Shown here one piece after another: positions 35,845 through 45,205 of a DNA stretch of 64,000 nucleotides. The notes beneath the pieces are model-generated. The model was not told the origin of the DNA. It searched no databases and was given only the letters and a program-made list of their open reading frames with translations. A program made the position numbers and the translations under genes. The stretch covers positions 80,103-144,102 of the forward strand of contig CANCDR010000007.1 of assembly GCA_947374865.1 (NCBI GenBank). Reading direction: 5' to 3'. Positions within the stretch are counted from its first letter, which is position 1. Each line of letters begins with the position of its first letter. Source of the DNA: Oxalobacteraceae bacterium (lineage in GTDB: Bacteria > Pseudomonadota > Gammaproteobacteria > Burkholderiales > Burkholderiaceae_D).

Positions 35845-37569
35845 ATGGCGGCAGCCCCTCCATCGCAAGCTTCAGCCAATGCCATGCCCGGTCTGGCCCG
35901 CGCTTTGCTGCAGGCCGGCCGCCTCACCAGTGGGCAAATCGATGGCATTAATAAGCACGCAGACGTCACCAAAACACCCTTCATTGATGCACTCCTGGCA
36001 GGCGGACTAATCGATGGCCATGGACTCGCCAATTTCTGCTCCGAGACCTTCGGTCATCCCCTACTAGATCTGAGCGCGCTTAACGTCCACACACTGCCAG
36101 ACAAGCTGCTTGACATCAAATTGGTGCAAAGCCAGCGCATACTGGCTTTAAGCAAGCGCGGCAATAAAGTTGCTGTGGCGATTTCTGATCCGACCAATAC
36201 GCAGGGCTTGGCGCAAATTAAATTCAAGACCGAACTGACGGTCGAGCCGGTCATCGTTGAACATGGCTTACTGTTGCGCCTGATCGAAAAAATCGGCCAG
36301 AGCGATACGCAAAATATCAACGAACTGATCGGCAATGATATCGACAGCGGCTTCAGCGAGGTCGATAGCGATGCCACCAGTGATGGCGCTAACGCCGATA
36401 TCGACGATGCACCGATCGTCAAATTTTTGCAAAAAATTCTGACCGACGCCATCAATCAGGGCGCCTCCGATCTGCACTTTGAACCCTTCGAAAAGTTTTA
36501 CCGGATTCGTTTTCGGGTCGATGGTATTTTGCGTGAAATTGTGCAGCCGCCACTGGCCATCAAAGATAAACTCGCCGCGCGCATCAAGGTTATTTCCAAA
36601 CTCGATATTTCCGAAAAACGCGTGCCGCAGGATGGCCGCATGAAGCTCACCCTCAACAAAACGCGCGCCATCGATTTCCGCGTTTCGACCCTGCCGACCC
36701 TGTTTGGCGAAAAAATCGTCATGCGTATTCTCGATGCCACGCAGGCCCAGATGGGTATCGATGCGCTGGGCTATGATCCGGACCAAAAGGCCCTGCTGAT
36801 GGACGCTATCACGCGCCCCTACGGCATGGTGCTGGTCACCGGCCCAACGGGTTCTGGCAAGACGGTGTCGCTCTATACCTGCCTGAATATTCTGAACAAA
36901 CCCGGCATCAATATATCGACCGCAGAAGATCCGGCCGAGATCAATCTGCCGGGCGTGAATCAGGTCAATGTCAATGATCGCGCCGGGCTGAGCTTTCCTG
37001 TGGCGCTCAAGTCCTTCCTGCGCCAGGATCCGGACATCATCATGGTGGGCGAGATTCGCGACCTCGAAACTGCCGACATCGCGATCAAGGCGGCACAAAC
37101 CGGCCATATGGTCTTCTCGACGCTGCACACCAACGATGCGCCGGCCACCATCACGCGCTTGATGAACATGGGCGTGGCCGCCTTTAATATTGCCTCAAGC
37201 ATTATTCTCATCACCGCCCAGCGTTTGGCGCGTCGTCTGTGCAGCTGCAAACAGCCTGCTGATATCCCTCACGAGGCCCTGCTGCAGGCCGGCTTTACCC
37301 ACGACGAACTGGATGGTAGCTGGCAGCCCTATGGACCGGTCGGCTGCGAACGCTGTGCCGGTAGCGGCTTCAAAGGACGGGTCGGTATTTATCAGATCAT
37401 GCCGATCACGCCAGCCATTGAGGCGATCATTCTGGCGCATGGCACAGCGCCCGAGATTGCCCGCCAGGCCAGAGCCGATGGGGTGCGTAATCTGCGCGAG
37501 GCCGGGCTGGTCAAGGTCAAAAATGGTCTGACGAGTCTGGAAGAAGTTCTTGGCTGTACTAATGAATAA
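35845..37569 (+). CDS. pilB: Type IV pilus assembly ATPase PilB
   Basis: Hexameric ATPase driving pilus extension. The 574 residues have an N-terminal GSPII_E_N/MshEN-like region and a catalytic domain with Walker A G-P-T-G-S-G-K-T. The Asp and His boxes are present, and Walker B-like D-P-D-I-I-M-V-G-E-I-R-D. Near the C-terminus is a zinc-binding Cys set (C-S-C ... C-E-R-C). First of the pilB-pilC-pilD series. No close ribosome site is visible before the ATG. Confidence 0.95.
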   Translation: MAAAPPSQASANAMPGLARALLQAGRLTSGQIDGINKHADVTKTPFIDALLAGGLIDGHGLANFCSETFGHPLLDLSALNVHTLPDKLLDIKLVQSQRILALSKRGNKVAVAISDPTNTQGLAQIKFKTELTVEPVIVEHGLLLRLIEKIGQSDTQNINELIGNDIDSGFSEVDSDATSDGANADIDDAPIVKFLQKILTDAINQGASDLHFEPFEKFYRIRFRVDGILREIVQPPLAIKDKLAARIKVISKLDISEKRVPQDGRMKLTLNKTRAIDFRVSTLPTLFGEKIVMRILDATQAQMGIDALGYDPDQKALLMDAITRPYGMVLVTGPTGSGKTVSLYTCLNILNKPGINISTAEDPAEINLPGVNQVNVNDRAGLSFPVALKSFLRQDPDIIMVGEIRDLETADIAIKAAQTGHMVFSTLHTNDAPATITRLMNMGVAAFNIASSIILITAQRLARRLCSCKQPADIPHEALLQAGFTHDELDGSWQPYGPVGCERCAGSGFKGRVGIYQIMPITPAIEAIILAHGTAPEIARQARADGVRNLREAGLVKVKNGLTSLEEVLGCTNE

Positions 37570-37602
37570 GTTTGCCTTAGTCGACCCACTGGAGAAGTTC
37601 CC

Positions 37603-38826
37603 ATGACGAGCACCAGCTTCAGCCGCCCCAAAGCCAGCGACATCCTTTTTGTCTGGGAAGGCAAAGACAAAGGCGGTAAAAAAGTGCGCGGCGAAATGCG
37701 CGCCCTGAGTGAATCGATGGTTAAACTCAGCCTGCGACGCCAGTCGATCATCGCCACGACGGTGAAAAAGAAATCCTTTGCCAGCGGGCGCAAAATCAGC
37801 GACCGCGATATCACGCTCTTTACACGTCAGCTGGCGACGATGATGAAGGCCGGCGTACCGCTTCTGCAGTCGTTTGATATTGTCGCCAAGGGACACGCTA
37901 ATCCGGCAGTATCCAAGCTGATCGTCGATATTCGCAGCGACGTTGAAACCGGTACGAGTCTGTCGCACGCGTTTCGCAAATTTCCGCTGCATTTTGATGC
38001 ACTATTTTGTAATCTGGTGAGTGCCGGTGAGCAGGCCGGGATTCTGGAAGATTTGCTCACACGCTTAGCCGTCTACAAGGAAAAAACCCAGGCGATCAAA
38101 GGCAAGATCAAGTCGGCCCTGTTTTATCCGATTTCCATCCTCGCCGTCGCCATGATTGTGACCGCAGTGATCATGATCTGGGTCGTGCCGGCATTTAAAG
38201 ATGTATTCAAAAGTTTTGGCGCGGATCTTCCGGCACCGACGCTGTTCGTGATGGCGCTGTCAGATTTTTTTGTGGCCAGCTGGTATATCGTTTTTCCGAT
38301 GCTATTCGGTGCGATCGCTTTTTTTCTGCAATCCTGGAAGCGCTCGGTGAAGGTGCAGCGTTTTATGGATCGCCTGCTTTTGCGCTTGCCTATTTTCGGC
38401 GAGGTCATCAAAAAAGCCACCATTGCGCGCTGGACCCGGACCTTGGCCACCATGTTTGCAGCCGGTGTGCCACTGGTTGAATCGCTCGATTCGGTCGGCG
38501 GCGCATCCGGCAATACGGTCTACGGCGACGCCACGCGTAAAATACAGAATGAGGTAAGCACCGGCGTGAGCCTGACTGTGGCGATGCAGAATACGGATAT
38601 CTTCCCCAACATGGTCACGCAGATGGTATCGATTGGCGAAGAGTCTGGCTCGCTGGATGCCATGTTGGGTAAAGTCGCCGACTTTTACGAAGCAGAGGTC
38701 GATGAAGCGGTAGAATCGCTGTCGAGCCTGATGGAACCCTTAATCATGGCGATCCTGGGCGTACTCATCGGCGGGCTGGTCGTGGCGATGTATCTGCCTA
38801 TCTTTAAACTGGGAGCGGTAATCTGA
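37603..38826 (+). CDS. pilC: Type IV pilus inner-membrane platform protein PilC
   Basis: 407-residue platform protein with two GSPII_F domains (residues about 70-195 and 275-398) and three membrane segments. Typical motifs are F-T-R-Q-L-A-T-M-M-K-A-G-V-P-L-L-Q and the repeat of this pattern T-L-A-T-M-F-A-A-G-V-P-L-V-E. GGAG lies nine bases before the ATG. It ends at the first base of pilD. Confidence 0.95.
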   Translation: MTSTSFSRPKASDILFVWEGKDKGGKKVRGEMRALSESMVKLSLRRQSIIATTVKKKSFASGRKISDRDITLFTRQLATMMKAGVPLLQSFDIVAKGHANPAVSKLIVDIRSDVETGTSLSHAFRKFPLHFDALFCNLVSAGEQAGILEDLLTRLAVYKEKTQAIKGKIKSALFYPISILAVAMIVTAVIMIWVVPAFKDVFKSFGADLPAPTLFVMALSDFFVASWYIVFPMLFGAIAFFLQSWKRSVKVQRFMDRLLLRLPIFGEVIKKATIARWTRTLATMFAAGVPLVESLDSVGGASGNTVYGDATRKIQNEVSTGVSLTVAMQNTDIFPNMVTQMVSIGEESGSLDAMLGKVADFYEAEVDEAVESLSSLMEPLIMAILGVLIGGLVVAMYLPIFKLGAVI

Positions 38827-39692
38827 TGGTCGACTTACTTTTATTTAGTCCTCCCGGCATGCTTTGGCCGAGCGTAGTGGCGTGTATTCTGGGGCTGCTG
38901 ATCGGCAGCTTTCTCAATGTCGTGATCCACCGGCTGCCTGTCATGATGCAGCATGAAACTGATAATTACCTGGCCCAGGAACGTGATCTACCGCTACCGC
39001 ACCCCGGCCGTTACGATCTGGTATTGCCGCGCTCAGCTTGCCCGCACTGCGGCCATACGCTCAGCGCGCTGGAGAACATCCCCCTGTTCAGTTACCTTGT
39101 ACTACGCGGCAAATGCAGTGCCTGCCAGGCGCCGATCGCGCTGCGCTACCCGCTGGTCGAATTAATTACCGGCCTGGTGTCGGGCTTCCTGATCTGGCAT
39201 TTCGGCAGCGGCGTGAGCGGCATGGCAGCGCTGCTGTTTGCCTGGCTACTCATCGCCATGAGCTTTATCGATGCCGACACGTCCCTGCTGCCCGATGTCC
39301 TGACCTTGCCGCTGCTTTGGCTGGGTCTACTGTTTAATTTATCCGGCGAGTTCGTACCATTGCCCGAGGCCGTGATCGGCGCCATGGCGGGTTATCTGAT
39401 CTTATGGAGTATTTTTTGGCTGTTTAAATTCGCTACCGGCAAGGAAGGTATGGGCTATGGCGACTTCAAGCTGCTCGCTGCTTTAGGCGCCTGGATGGGA
39501 TGGAAGATGCTGCCGCTAATCCTGCTCGCCTCGGCAGGCGCTGGTGCTATCGTCGGCCTGAGTCTGATGCTGTTTGCCCGGCGCGATCGGGAAATCCCCA
39601 TGCCCTTTGGCCCTTATCTGGCTGCGGCGGGCCTGCTCAGTCTGCTGTATGGCAAACCCTTGGTCGAGGCCTATCTTGGCAGCGCCATCTAA
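38826..39692 (+). CDS. pilD: Prepilin peptidase/N-methyltransferase PilD
   Basis: Bifunctional inner-membrane aspartic protease that cleaves and methylates prepilins. The 288 residues have the Cys set of the methylase loop (C-P-H-C-G ... C-S-A-C). The two catalytic aspartates lie in F-I-D-A-D-T and G-Y-G-D-F-K-L-L. Start and pilC stop overlap by one base (TGATG). Confidence 0.95.
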   Translation: MVDLLLFSPPGMLWPSVVACILGLLIGSFLNVVIHRLPVMMQHETDNYLAQERDLPLPHPGRYDLVLPRSACPHCGHTLSALENIPLFSYLVLRGKCSACQAPIALRYPLVELITGLVSGFLIWHFGSGVSGMAALLFAWLLIAMSFIDADTSLLPDVLTLPLLWLGLLFNLSGEFVPLPEAVIGAMAGYLILWSIFWLFKFATGKEGMGYGDFKLLAALGAWMGWKMLPLILLASAGAGAIVGLSLMLFARRDREIPMPFGPYLAAAGLLSLLYGKPLVEAYLGSAI

Positions 39693-39708
39693 CGCACACC
39701 AAGCCAAC

Positions 39709-40350
39709 ATGATTCAACCCGCGCGCTTTTCAATCGGCTTAACTGGCGGCATCGGCTGTGGCAAGACCACCGTCGCTGATTATTTTGCCTCGCTCGGCGC
39801 GGCCGTCATAGATGCCGACCAGATTGCCCATGACCTGACTGGCCCACACGGTCCGGCCATGCCGGCCATTGCCGCCAGCTTCGGGATCGACTTCGTTTTA
39901 CCGGACGGCGCGATGGACCGCGCCAAAATGCGTGATCGGGTATTTTCTGATCCACGCGAAAAAAGTCGGCTCGAAGCCATCCTCCATCCGTTGATTGGCA
40001 GTGAAACTCAACGCGCTGCCGATGCAGCAGTCGGTGACTACCTGATTTTTGTCGTGCCCTTACTGATTGAATCAGGACGCTGGCGCGACATGGTCGACCG
40101 CATTCTGGTCGTCGACTGTCCTGAAAATCTGCAAATCGAGCGGGTTATTCGCCGCAGCGGCCTGACTGTCGAGCGGATTCAGAGCATCATGGATGCACAG
40201 GTACCGCGCGCAGTTCGGCTAGCGGCGGCGGATGATGTCTTGCTCAATGACGGGGAATCACGCAGTTTATTTCAGCAAATCGATGCTTTACATGCCAAAT
40301 ATCAGAAATTCGCCTTTGAATTAAGGAAAAATCGCTCTCAACGTTTGTAA
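39709..40350 (+). CDS. coaE: Dephospho-CoA kinase
   Basis: Last step of coenzyme A synthesis. The 213 residues from ATG 39709 begin with the P-loop G-L-T-G-G-I-G-C-G-K-T-T and contain D-A-D-Q-I-A-H and P-L-L-I-E-S-G. It follows pilD after 16 bases, the usual pilD-coaE-zapD-yacG order. The open frame upstream of this ATG lies inside pilD and is not used. Confidence 0.94.
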   Translation: MIQPARFSIGLTGGIGCGKTTVADYFASLGAAVIDADQIAHDLTGPHGPAMPAIAASFGIDFVLPDGAMDRAKMRDRVFSDPREKSRLEAILHPLIGSETQRAADAAVGDYLIFVVPLLIESGRWRDMVDRILVVDCPENLQIERVIRRSGLTVERIQSIMDAQVPRAVRLAAADDVLLNDGESRSLFQQIDALHAKYQKFAFELRKNRSQRL

Positions 40351-40423
40351 TTTCTTGCTTCTTCGTTCAGAATCACGTATCGGCGATTGTGCCTGACTCC
40401 CTCCACCCTGACCGGAAGCTACT

Positions 40424-41179
40424 TTGATCGTTTACGAATACCCATTCAGCGAGCGAATTCGCACGTTGTTGCGGCTCGAAGATCTTTGCGAGAAGTTCTG
40501 GTTTTTCGTTCGTCAGGAACACGCCCAGCAGCATCATGTCGCATTGGCAACGATTTTCGAAATTCTGGAAGTCGCCGGCCGGGCCGATCTCAAGTCCGAG
40601 TTACTGCAAGAACTCGAACGACAAAAACAAACTTTGCTCAGTTTTAAAAGCCGTCCCAACGTCAAGCTCGACCAGCTTGACCAGGTGATCGCTGAAATCG
40701 ATCAGATCATCGCCGCCCTCATGGCCGCCCAAGGCAAAACCGGTCAGCATGTGCGCGACAACGAATGGCTCATGAGTATCCGCGGACGCACCATCATCCC
40801 CGGCGGCGCCAGCGAATTCGACTTGCCTTCCTACTACGCCTGGCAGCATCGTCCAGCGGAACAACGCGTGGCCGATATCTCAGGCTGGTTTGCACCGCTG
40901 GCCCCCTTGTTCGATGCCATCAGCATGGTGCTGCGTCTGCTGCGCGAGTCGGGCAATACCTCCAAGATGATTGCCCAAGCCGGTAGCTATCAGCAAATGC
41001 TGCAAGGTAAGGTCTACCAGATGCTCCGGCTGAATATCGACGAGACCTTGGGCGTGATTCCCGAAATTTCGGCCAATAAATACATGCTGTGGGTGCGTTT
41101 TACCTCACAGGATGGCAATGTCAAACCCAAGCCGATTGAAGTCGATGTACCGTTCGAGCTCACCCTCTGTAACTTCTAA
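40424..41179 (+). CDS. zapD: Cell division protein ZapD
   Basis: Cross-links FtsZ filaments at the Z-ring. The 251 residues start [18 protein letters not shown], the family start, here from TTG 40424 with GGAAG upstream. The mostly helical N-terminal domain and the P-E-I-S-A-N-K-Y C-terminal region are typical. Confidence 0.92.
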   Translation: MIVYEYPFSERIRTLLRLEDLCEKFWFFVRQEHAQQHHVALATIFEILEVAGRADLKSELLQELERQKQTLLSFKSRPNVKLDQLDQVIAEIDQIIAALMAAQGKTGQHVRDNEWLMSIRGRTIIPGGASEFDLPSYYAWQHRPAEQRVADISGWFAPLAPLFDAISMVLRLLRESGNTSKMIAQAGSYQQMLQGKVYQMLRLNIDETLGVIPEISANKYMLWVRFTSQDGNVKPKPIEVDVPFELTLCNF

Positions 41180-41190
41180 TTATTCTCCCC

Positions 41191-41373
41191 ATGGCTGTGA
41201 TCGTAGATTGTCCGACCTGCGGCGCCAAAGTCGAATGGCAGGAAGCGAATAAATATCGTCCCTTCTGTTCCGAGCGCTGCAAACAAATTGACCTGGGCGC
41301 CTGGGCCGAAGAAAAATACACAATTCCGGCGGTGAATCCGCCCGAGGATCTGGATGATGCTGAGTTGAATTGA
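41191..41373 (+). CDS. yacG: DNA gyrase inhibitor YacG
   Basis: 60-residue zinc-ribbon protein with C-P-T-C-G and F-C-S-E-R-C as the metal site, and the Q-I-D-L-G-A-W segment found in the family. Known members bind GyrB and inhibit gyrase. It is 11 bases after zapD and convergent with the toxin gene. Confidence 0.92.
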   Translation: MAVIVDCPTCGAKVEWQEANKYRPFCSERCKQIDLGAWAEEKYTIPAVNPPEDLDDAELN

Positions 41374-41405
41374 TTCACCGCTTCGCTACCGCACCGGTAA
41401 CAGCT

Positions 41406-41828
41406 TTAATGTGTGAGCCAGGGATTCAGCGTCAGCACACCACTAGGCGCAAAGTCGACAATGTTCCTTGTGACCACCGTCATTCCATGTACCAGCGCCG
41501 TTGCTGCGATAAGTCCATCACGTAATGGTCTAGGATCCGGCACATGTAATCGCGCACTACACTGGGCTACGGCGGTATTGATATCCAGAATACGTCCGGC
41601 GAATGCAGGCATGACATGGCGATTGAGCCAGGTTCGCAAAAGAGCACCTTGCGCAGGGTCGCGTCGCTCAATTAGCAGCACACCGATTTCTAATTCATGA
41701 ACACTGACGACTGACAGATAAAGCGAATTGGCGTCCACTTGATCTGCCCAAGTAGCCACTTGCAAATCTGCCTTTCCCGTACGGACTTTGCGCAGCTCTG
41801 ACACCACATTCGTATCGAGTAAGTACAT
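41406..41828 (-). CDS. vapC: VapC-type PIN-domain toxin
   Basis: 140-residue PIN ribonuclease of a type II toxin-antitoxin pair. Acidic active-site residues are visible in L-L-D-T-N-V-V-S-E, H-E-L-E-I-G and R-D-G-L-I-A-A-T-A. The start codon shares one base with the antitoxin stop (TGATG). Members cut specific RNA sites; this one's target is unknown. The active-site residues appear intact. Confidence 0.88.
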   Translation of the reverse strand: MYLLDTNVVSELRKVRTGKADLQVATWADQVDANSLYLSVVSVHELEIGVLLIERRDPAQGALLRTWLNRHVMPAFAGRILDINTAVAQCSARLHVPDPRPLRDGLIAATALVHGMTVVTRNIVDFAPSGVLTLNPWLTH

Positions 41829-42085
41829 CAGTCGAATTCTGCCGCACGGGGCGTTTCAGGCCATTGGGGAATCGCCAGTTCAATCGCATCGATGCCGTCC
41901 ATCGACAGTAAGTCAGCTATTTTTGATTGATCACCCGTTAATTTTTTATATGCTTCAAAACTAAGCAGCACATGGGCAGGTCGTCCGCGATCCGTAATCA
42001 CGACCGGTCCAGTCATGGCTGCTTTTTTTGCCTTACTCGCGTCCTGATTGAACTGACGGCTTGAGAGCGTTGTTATGGACATCAT
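41828..42085 (-). CDS. Phd/YefM-type antitoxin
   Basis: 86-residue antitoxin. The N-terminal DNA-binding part has S-S-R-Q-F-N-Q-D-A-S-K-A-K-K-A-A and V-V-I-T-D-R-G-R-P-A-H-V-L-L-S, the Phd fold; the C-terminus is acidic and would wrap the toxin. ATG 42085 has GAGG four to five bases upstream; a second ATG follows at once. The frame is open further upstream but without support. Confidence 0.87.
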   Translation of the reverse strand: MMSITTLSSRQFNQDASKAKKAAMTGPVVITDRGRPAHVLLSFEAYKKLTGDQSKIADLLSMDGIDAIELAIPQWPETPRAAEFD

Positions 42086-42107
42086 GGCACCTCGCATCAA
42101 AATCAAT

Positions 42108-42125
42108 GTAGGTACGTTACCACAA
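42108..42125 (-). promoter_or_regulatory. Possible autoregulatory operator of the toxin-antitoxin pair
   Basis: Imperfect palindrome centred on GGTA-ACG-TACC with near-symmetric TGT/ACA flanks, 23 bases before the antitoxin start. Phd-type pairs usually repress themselves through such a site. Confidence 0.35.
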
Positions 42126-42225
42126 GATGATGGAAAGTTAAATAGCGCTGGATGCAATCGCATGTTTCTGCGTTGTTCGCGTGTGCACGAAGGGCCGTGC
42201 ACACCCTACTTTATTGCTGTTGGTC

Positions 42226-43239
42226 TCAGGGCCAAATTTTTTGCAGAAGCTGCGCCAGATGGACGCCGCCTAGTACGATTTGTGACTGTGCTACGGTGAC
42301 TGAGCGGGACAGGTAGTCTGGCGGTACGGCGACGGTCCAGGTGCTGTAGCTGACGCCCTGTCGATCGAGATTGATCTTGCGCTCGACTGGCTGGACGTCC
42401 TGATGCGCCAGCTTGGCGAGCTTGAGCCCATCTGCTACCCACTGCGATGGCCAGCTGACGAGATCCCCCTGCATTGCAGGAAAGACGGGCTTATTAGCGA
42501 GAATTTTTTGCGCGAAGGCGTCTGCAGTGGCGACGTCGGTTTGCTTGAATAGCTGCTCGATGGTCGTGATATCCCAGAAAAAATGTAAATTCTGCGACCG
42601 CGCTGGCTGGCCTGGCGAGTTCGAACGATCATAGGCCGGGTCGGCAAATAACAGATTATTATCGCCACGCAGATCAAAAATATTCACATTGTCGATCTGC
42701 GCCTGCGTTTGCGGCATCACAAAACGATTATTTACATCGATATACGCAGAACCCACATGCAGCGGCTGATGTACGTCCCCCACCAGATGGGCGACTAACA
42801 GCAGCGCCTGCCTCTGACTGAGCTGATGCGGATTACGCTGCGCATCGCTGCGACCCTGCAGTACGGCGATAGATTGCTGCAGCATCTGCACGATGTCGTG
42901 TCCGGAAGTGCCTGGCCCGCCCGGCTGATACGCTGTTTGCTGCAGCGGGGTATTGGTGTAGTGGTATTCGTTATGCGCCGGATTAGCGCCGGTGAAATCC
43001 TGCATTTCCTGGGTCAACGGACCACAATAAAATCCCTTGGCGCAGTCGGCCCAGAGCGTAATGCTCTCCAGAGTTTCCCCTGGCAAAAGCAAGGTCTGCA
43101 GCTTTTTCTGCGCGTTGCTACCCTTGAGCAGGCGCTCGGCGATCGCGCCGATGCTGCGATGTCCCTGGTCGCCCCAGGCCATGGCCTGATTGGCTGAAAG
43201 TAGCAAAACAAGACTTAGACATACACCAAAACGTTTCAT
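42226..43239 (-). CDS. S1/P1-type secreted nuclease
   Basis: 337-residue zinc-dependent nuclease/3'-nucleotidase family protein, acting on single-stranded DNA or RNA. The signal peptide ends A-M-A, so the mature chain begins with W22, whose free amino group is a zinc ligand in this family. Other ligands: H27 in G-H-R, H-Y-T-N, H-L-V-G-D-V-H-Q-P-L-H-V-G, and N-L-H-F-F-W-D. GAGGAAA precedes the ATG. It is 72 bases downstream of a 5'-nucleotidase gene on the same strand. It should work in the periplasm or outside the cell. Confidence 0.9.
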   Translation of the reverse strand: MKRFGVCLSLVLLLSANQAMAWGDQGHRSIGAIAERLLKGSNAQKKLQTLLLPGETLESITLWADCAKGFYCGPLTQEMQDFTGANPAHNEYHYTNTPLQQTAYQPGGPGTSGHDIVQMLQQSIAVLQGRSDAQRNPHQLSQRQALLLVAHLVGDVHQPLHVGSAYIDVNNRFVMPQTQAQIDNVNIFDLRGDNNLLFADPAYDRSNSPGQPARSQNLHFFWDITTIEQLFKQTDVATADAFAQKILANKPVFPAMQGDLVSWPSQWVADGLKLAKLAHQDVQPVERKINLDRQGVSYSTWTVAVPPDYLSRSVTVAQSQIVLGGVHLAQLLQKIWP

Positions 43240-43311
43240 CGATTTTCCTCAATTGAAGGCCCAAATGGCCTCGGTTTTTTCACCTGCGAAGGTGCATGCA
43301 GGTGATCTATT

Positions 43312-45012
43312 TTAGTTAATCCGCACTACCCGAGCGGCTTCCAAGCTGCCTGCTGGCTGGCCGGCCTTATCTTGCGCGATCAGATAGTCGGTGATCGCTT
43401 CCAGGTCGATAATGCCGCTGTCGATCTTATCAATGCCTTCTTTCAACACAGTGTAGCCTTCACCGCCGTTGGCCATGTAACTATTGACGCTGATCCGGTA
43501 AATGCGCGCCGGGTCGATCGTCACGCCGTGGAGTCGCATGCTGCTGGCAATAATCCTTTCACCGGGCGCCTTGGTGGCATCCCACGCATAGAAAAAACCG
43601 GCCGAAACCTGCAGCGTACGGCGAAGCTGTTCGGCATCGGCTAACAAACTTTGCTGTTCGAGCAGCGCGCGAAGTTGCGCGCCGTTTAAGCTCATCAGGA
43701 TCAGACTGTTTGCATAGGGATGCGTGGCGGCTAATTGGGCGTAGTTTACGCGGTGCGGCGGTACGGCCTCCGCGTCGAGCGTGGTACGAATGCTGGCGCT
43801 ATTGATGAAGGCGATTTGCGCACCTAGGGCACGGGTGGCGGCTAATTGCGCATCGCTCGCCACAGCACCCAACGGCGACTCGCCAGCCGCATTGGGCAGA
43901 TGACTGAGGACACCGGTGGCCAGACGTGCAATGGGACGCGCCAGTTCAGTCTTGCTGCGTTGGCGCAGGTCGTCAAGAAAATGACGCATTGCCGGATCGG
44001 CGTTAAAACGCGCCTGCGCCATCAACTCATTGTGCGCGCTGATCGACTGCAGCTGCAGTTCGGGCTGGGTAAAACGCATGGTGATGCGCGTGAGCGCATG
44101 ACCAAAGGCTGCCGCCTGCGTGACGACCCGCCCGTCGATGCGGCAGGTATAGCCCTCATGTGTGTGACCACTGATGACCAGGGAAATCGCCGGATCCAGA
44201 CGTCTGACCAGATCAACTACCGGACCTTTGAGCTGCGTGCAGTCGGTCTGATCGAATGCCTCGGTAGTCGCGCCACCCTGATGCAGCAGCAGGACAATGG
44301 CGGCGACCTCTGCGCCTGATTGAATCGCACGGACCTGTTGATTGATCGCCGCGACTTCATCGACAAAGCGCACACGCGCAATACCGGATGGATTGACCAG
44401 CTGCGCCGACTCACGCAGTACCGCGCCGATGAAAGCAATCCGCAGACCTTTGACTTGTTCGATACGATAAGGCGGCAGCCACGGCTGTCCATCATCGGCG
44501 CGCAGCACATTCGCTGCCAGATACGTAAAGCGGGCACCGGCAAACTGACCGCGTAACTGACAGGCTTTACCCGCCACCGGCGCGCTACAGCCGCCCTGCT
44601 GCAGTCGTTGGAGTTCTTGAGTGCCGCGATCAAATTCATGATTACCGACGGCAGAAAAACGCAAGCCCAGCGCATTCAAACCTTCGATGGTCGGCTCATC
44701 CGCCCACAGCGACGACAGGGCCGGTGACGCGCCGAGCAAATCCCCAGCACCGACGAACAGCAGCTGCGCATCCTCGGCACGCCAGTCGCGCAAAGCACCG
44801 GCGATGGTATCGATGCCGCCTACGCGGATAGTGCGAGGTGTCTGGCCCGGTGTGGAAATGACTTTATCCTGTGCTTCCAGCTGACCATGAAAATCATTCA
44901 ACGCGACCAGATTGATATCGCGTGTTGGGAGTGCTGATGCACAGACTGGTCCTGCCGTACACAGCAAGACAGCCAGCAAAGCTAAAAACTCCACCGCTGT
45001 TGACAAGGCCAT
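43312..45012 (-). CDS. Secreted bifunctional metallophosphatase/5'-nucleotidase
   Basis: UshA-like enzyme that removes phosphate from nucleotides. The metallophosphatase domain has L-N-D-F-H-G-Q-L, G-D-L-L-G-A-S-P, G-N-H-E-F-D and S-G-H-T-H-E. The C-terminal 5'-nucleotidase domain ends with N-S-Y-M-A-N-G-G-E-G-Y. I choose ATG 45012 because it starts a clean signal peptide (L-L-A-V-L-L-C-T-A-G-P-V-C-A-S-A). ATG 45084 is possible; GTG 45123 lies inside a terminator and is unlikely. It sits between the receptor and nuclease genes on the same strand. Confidence 0.88.
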   Translation of the reverse strand: MALSTAVEFLALLAVLLCTAGPVCASALPTRDINLVALNDFHGQLEAQDKVISTPGQTPRTIRVGGIDTIAGALRDWRAEDAQLLFVGAGDLLGASPALSSLWADEPTIEGLNALGLRFSAVGNHEFDRGTQELQRLQQGGCSAPVAGKACQLRGQFAGARFTYLAANVLRADDGQPWLPPYRIEQVKGLRIAFIGAVLRESAQLVNPSGIARVRFVDEVAAINQQVRAIQSGAEVAAIVLLLHQGGATTEAFDQTDCTQLKGPVVDLVRRLDPAISLVISGHTHEGYTCRIDGRVVTQAAAFGHALTRITMRFTQPELQLQSISAHNELMAQARFNADPAMRHFLDDLRQRSKTELARPIARLATGVLSHLPNAAGESPLGAVASDAQLAATRALGAQIAFINSASIRTTLDAEAVPPHRVNYAQLAATHPYANSLILMSLNGAQLRALLEQQSLLADAEQLRRTLQVSAGFFYAWDATKAPGERIIASSMRLHGVTIDPARIYRISVNSYMANGGEGYTVLKEGIDKIDSGIIDLEAITDYLIAQDKAGQPAGSLEAARVVRIN

Positions 45013-45108
45013 CGTCACAGAGCGTGACAAACCAAGCGACACAAGGCCGTCAGCATGGATACATTGCAGTCGCGTTCGAAGCATGGGGTGCAGGCCATTA
45101 TTAAGGAC

Positions 45109-45141
45109 AAAAAAATACGCCACAAAACTACTTGCGGCGTA
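45109..45141 (-). terminator. Terminator after the receptor gene
   Basis: On the minus strand TACGCCGC, 10-base loop, GTGGCGTA (one wobble), then seven U. It lies 65 bases after the receptor stop and before the 5'-nucleotidase gene. Confidence 0.8.
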
Positions 45142-45205
45142 CTGGACGTTCGATTACAGGTGCCTACACTGTGCCCGCCAAAACTTGACGAGCACAGTCA
45201 GTCGA

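Noticed and set aside
36268..37128. Minus-strand open frame of 286 codons
   Set aside because: Shadow of pilB, whose Walker and zinc motifs are intact.
37195..37992. Minus-strand open frame of 265 codons over pilB-pilC
   Set aside because: Crosses two well-supported genes on the other strand and lacks domain features.
43262..43305. Hairpins between the 5'-nucleotidase and nuclease genes
   Set aside because: Stems are short and T-runs face the plus strand, where no gene lies; not good enough to call a terminator.
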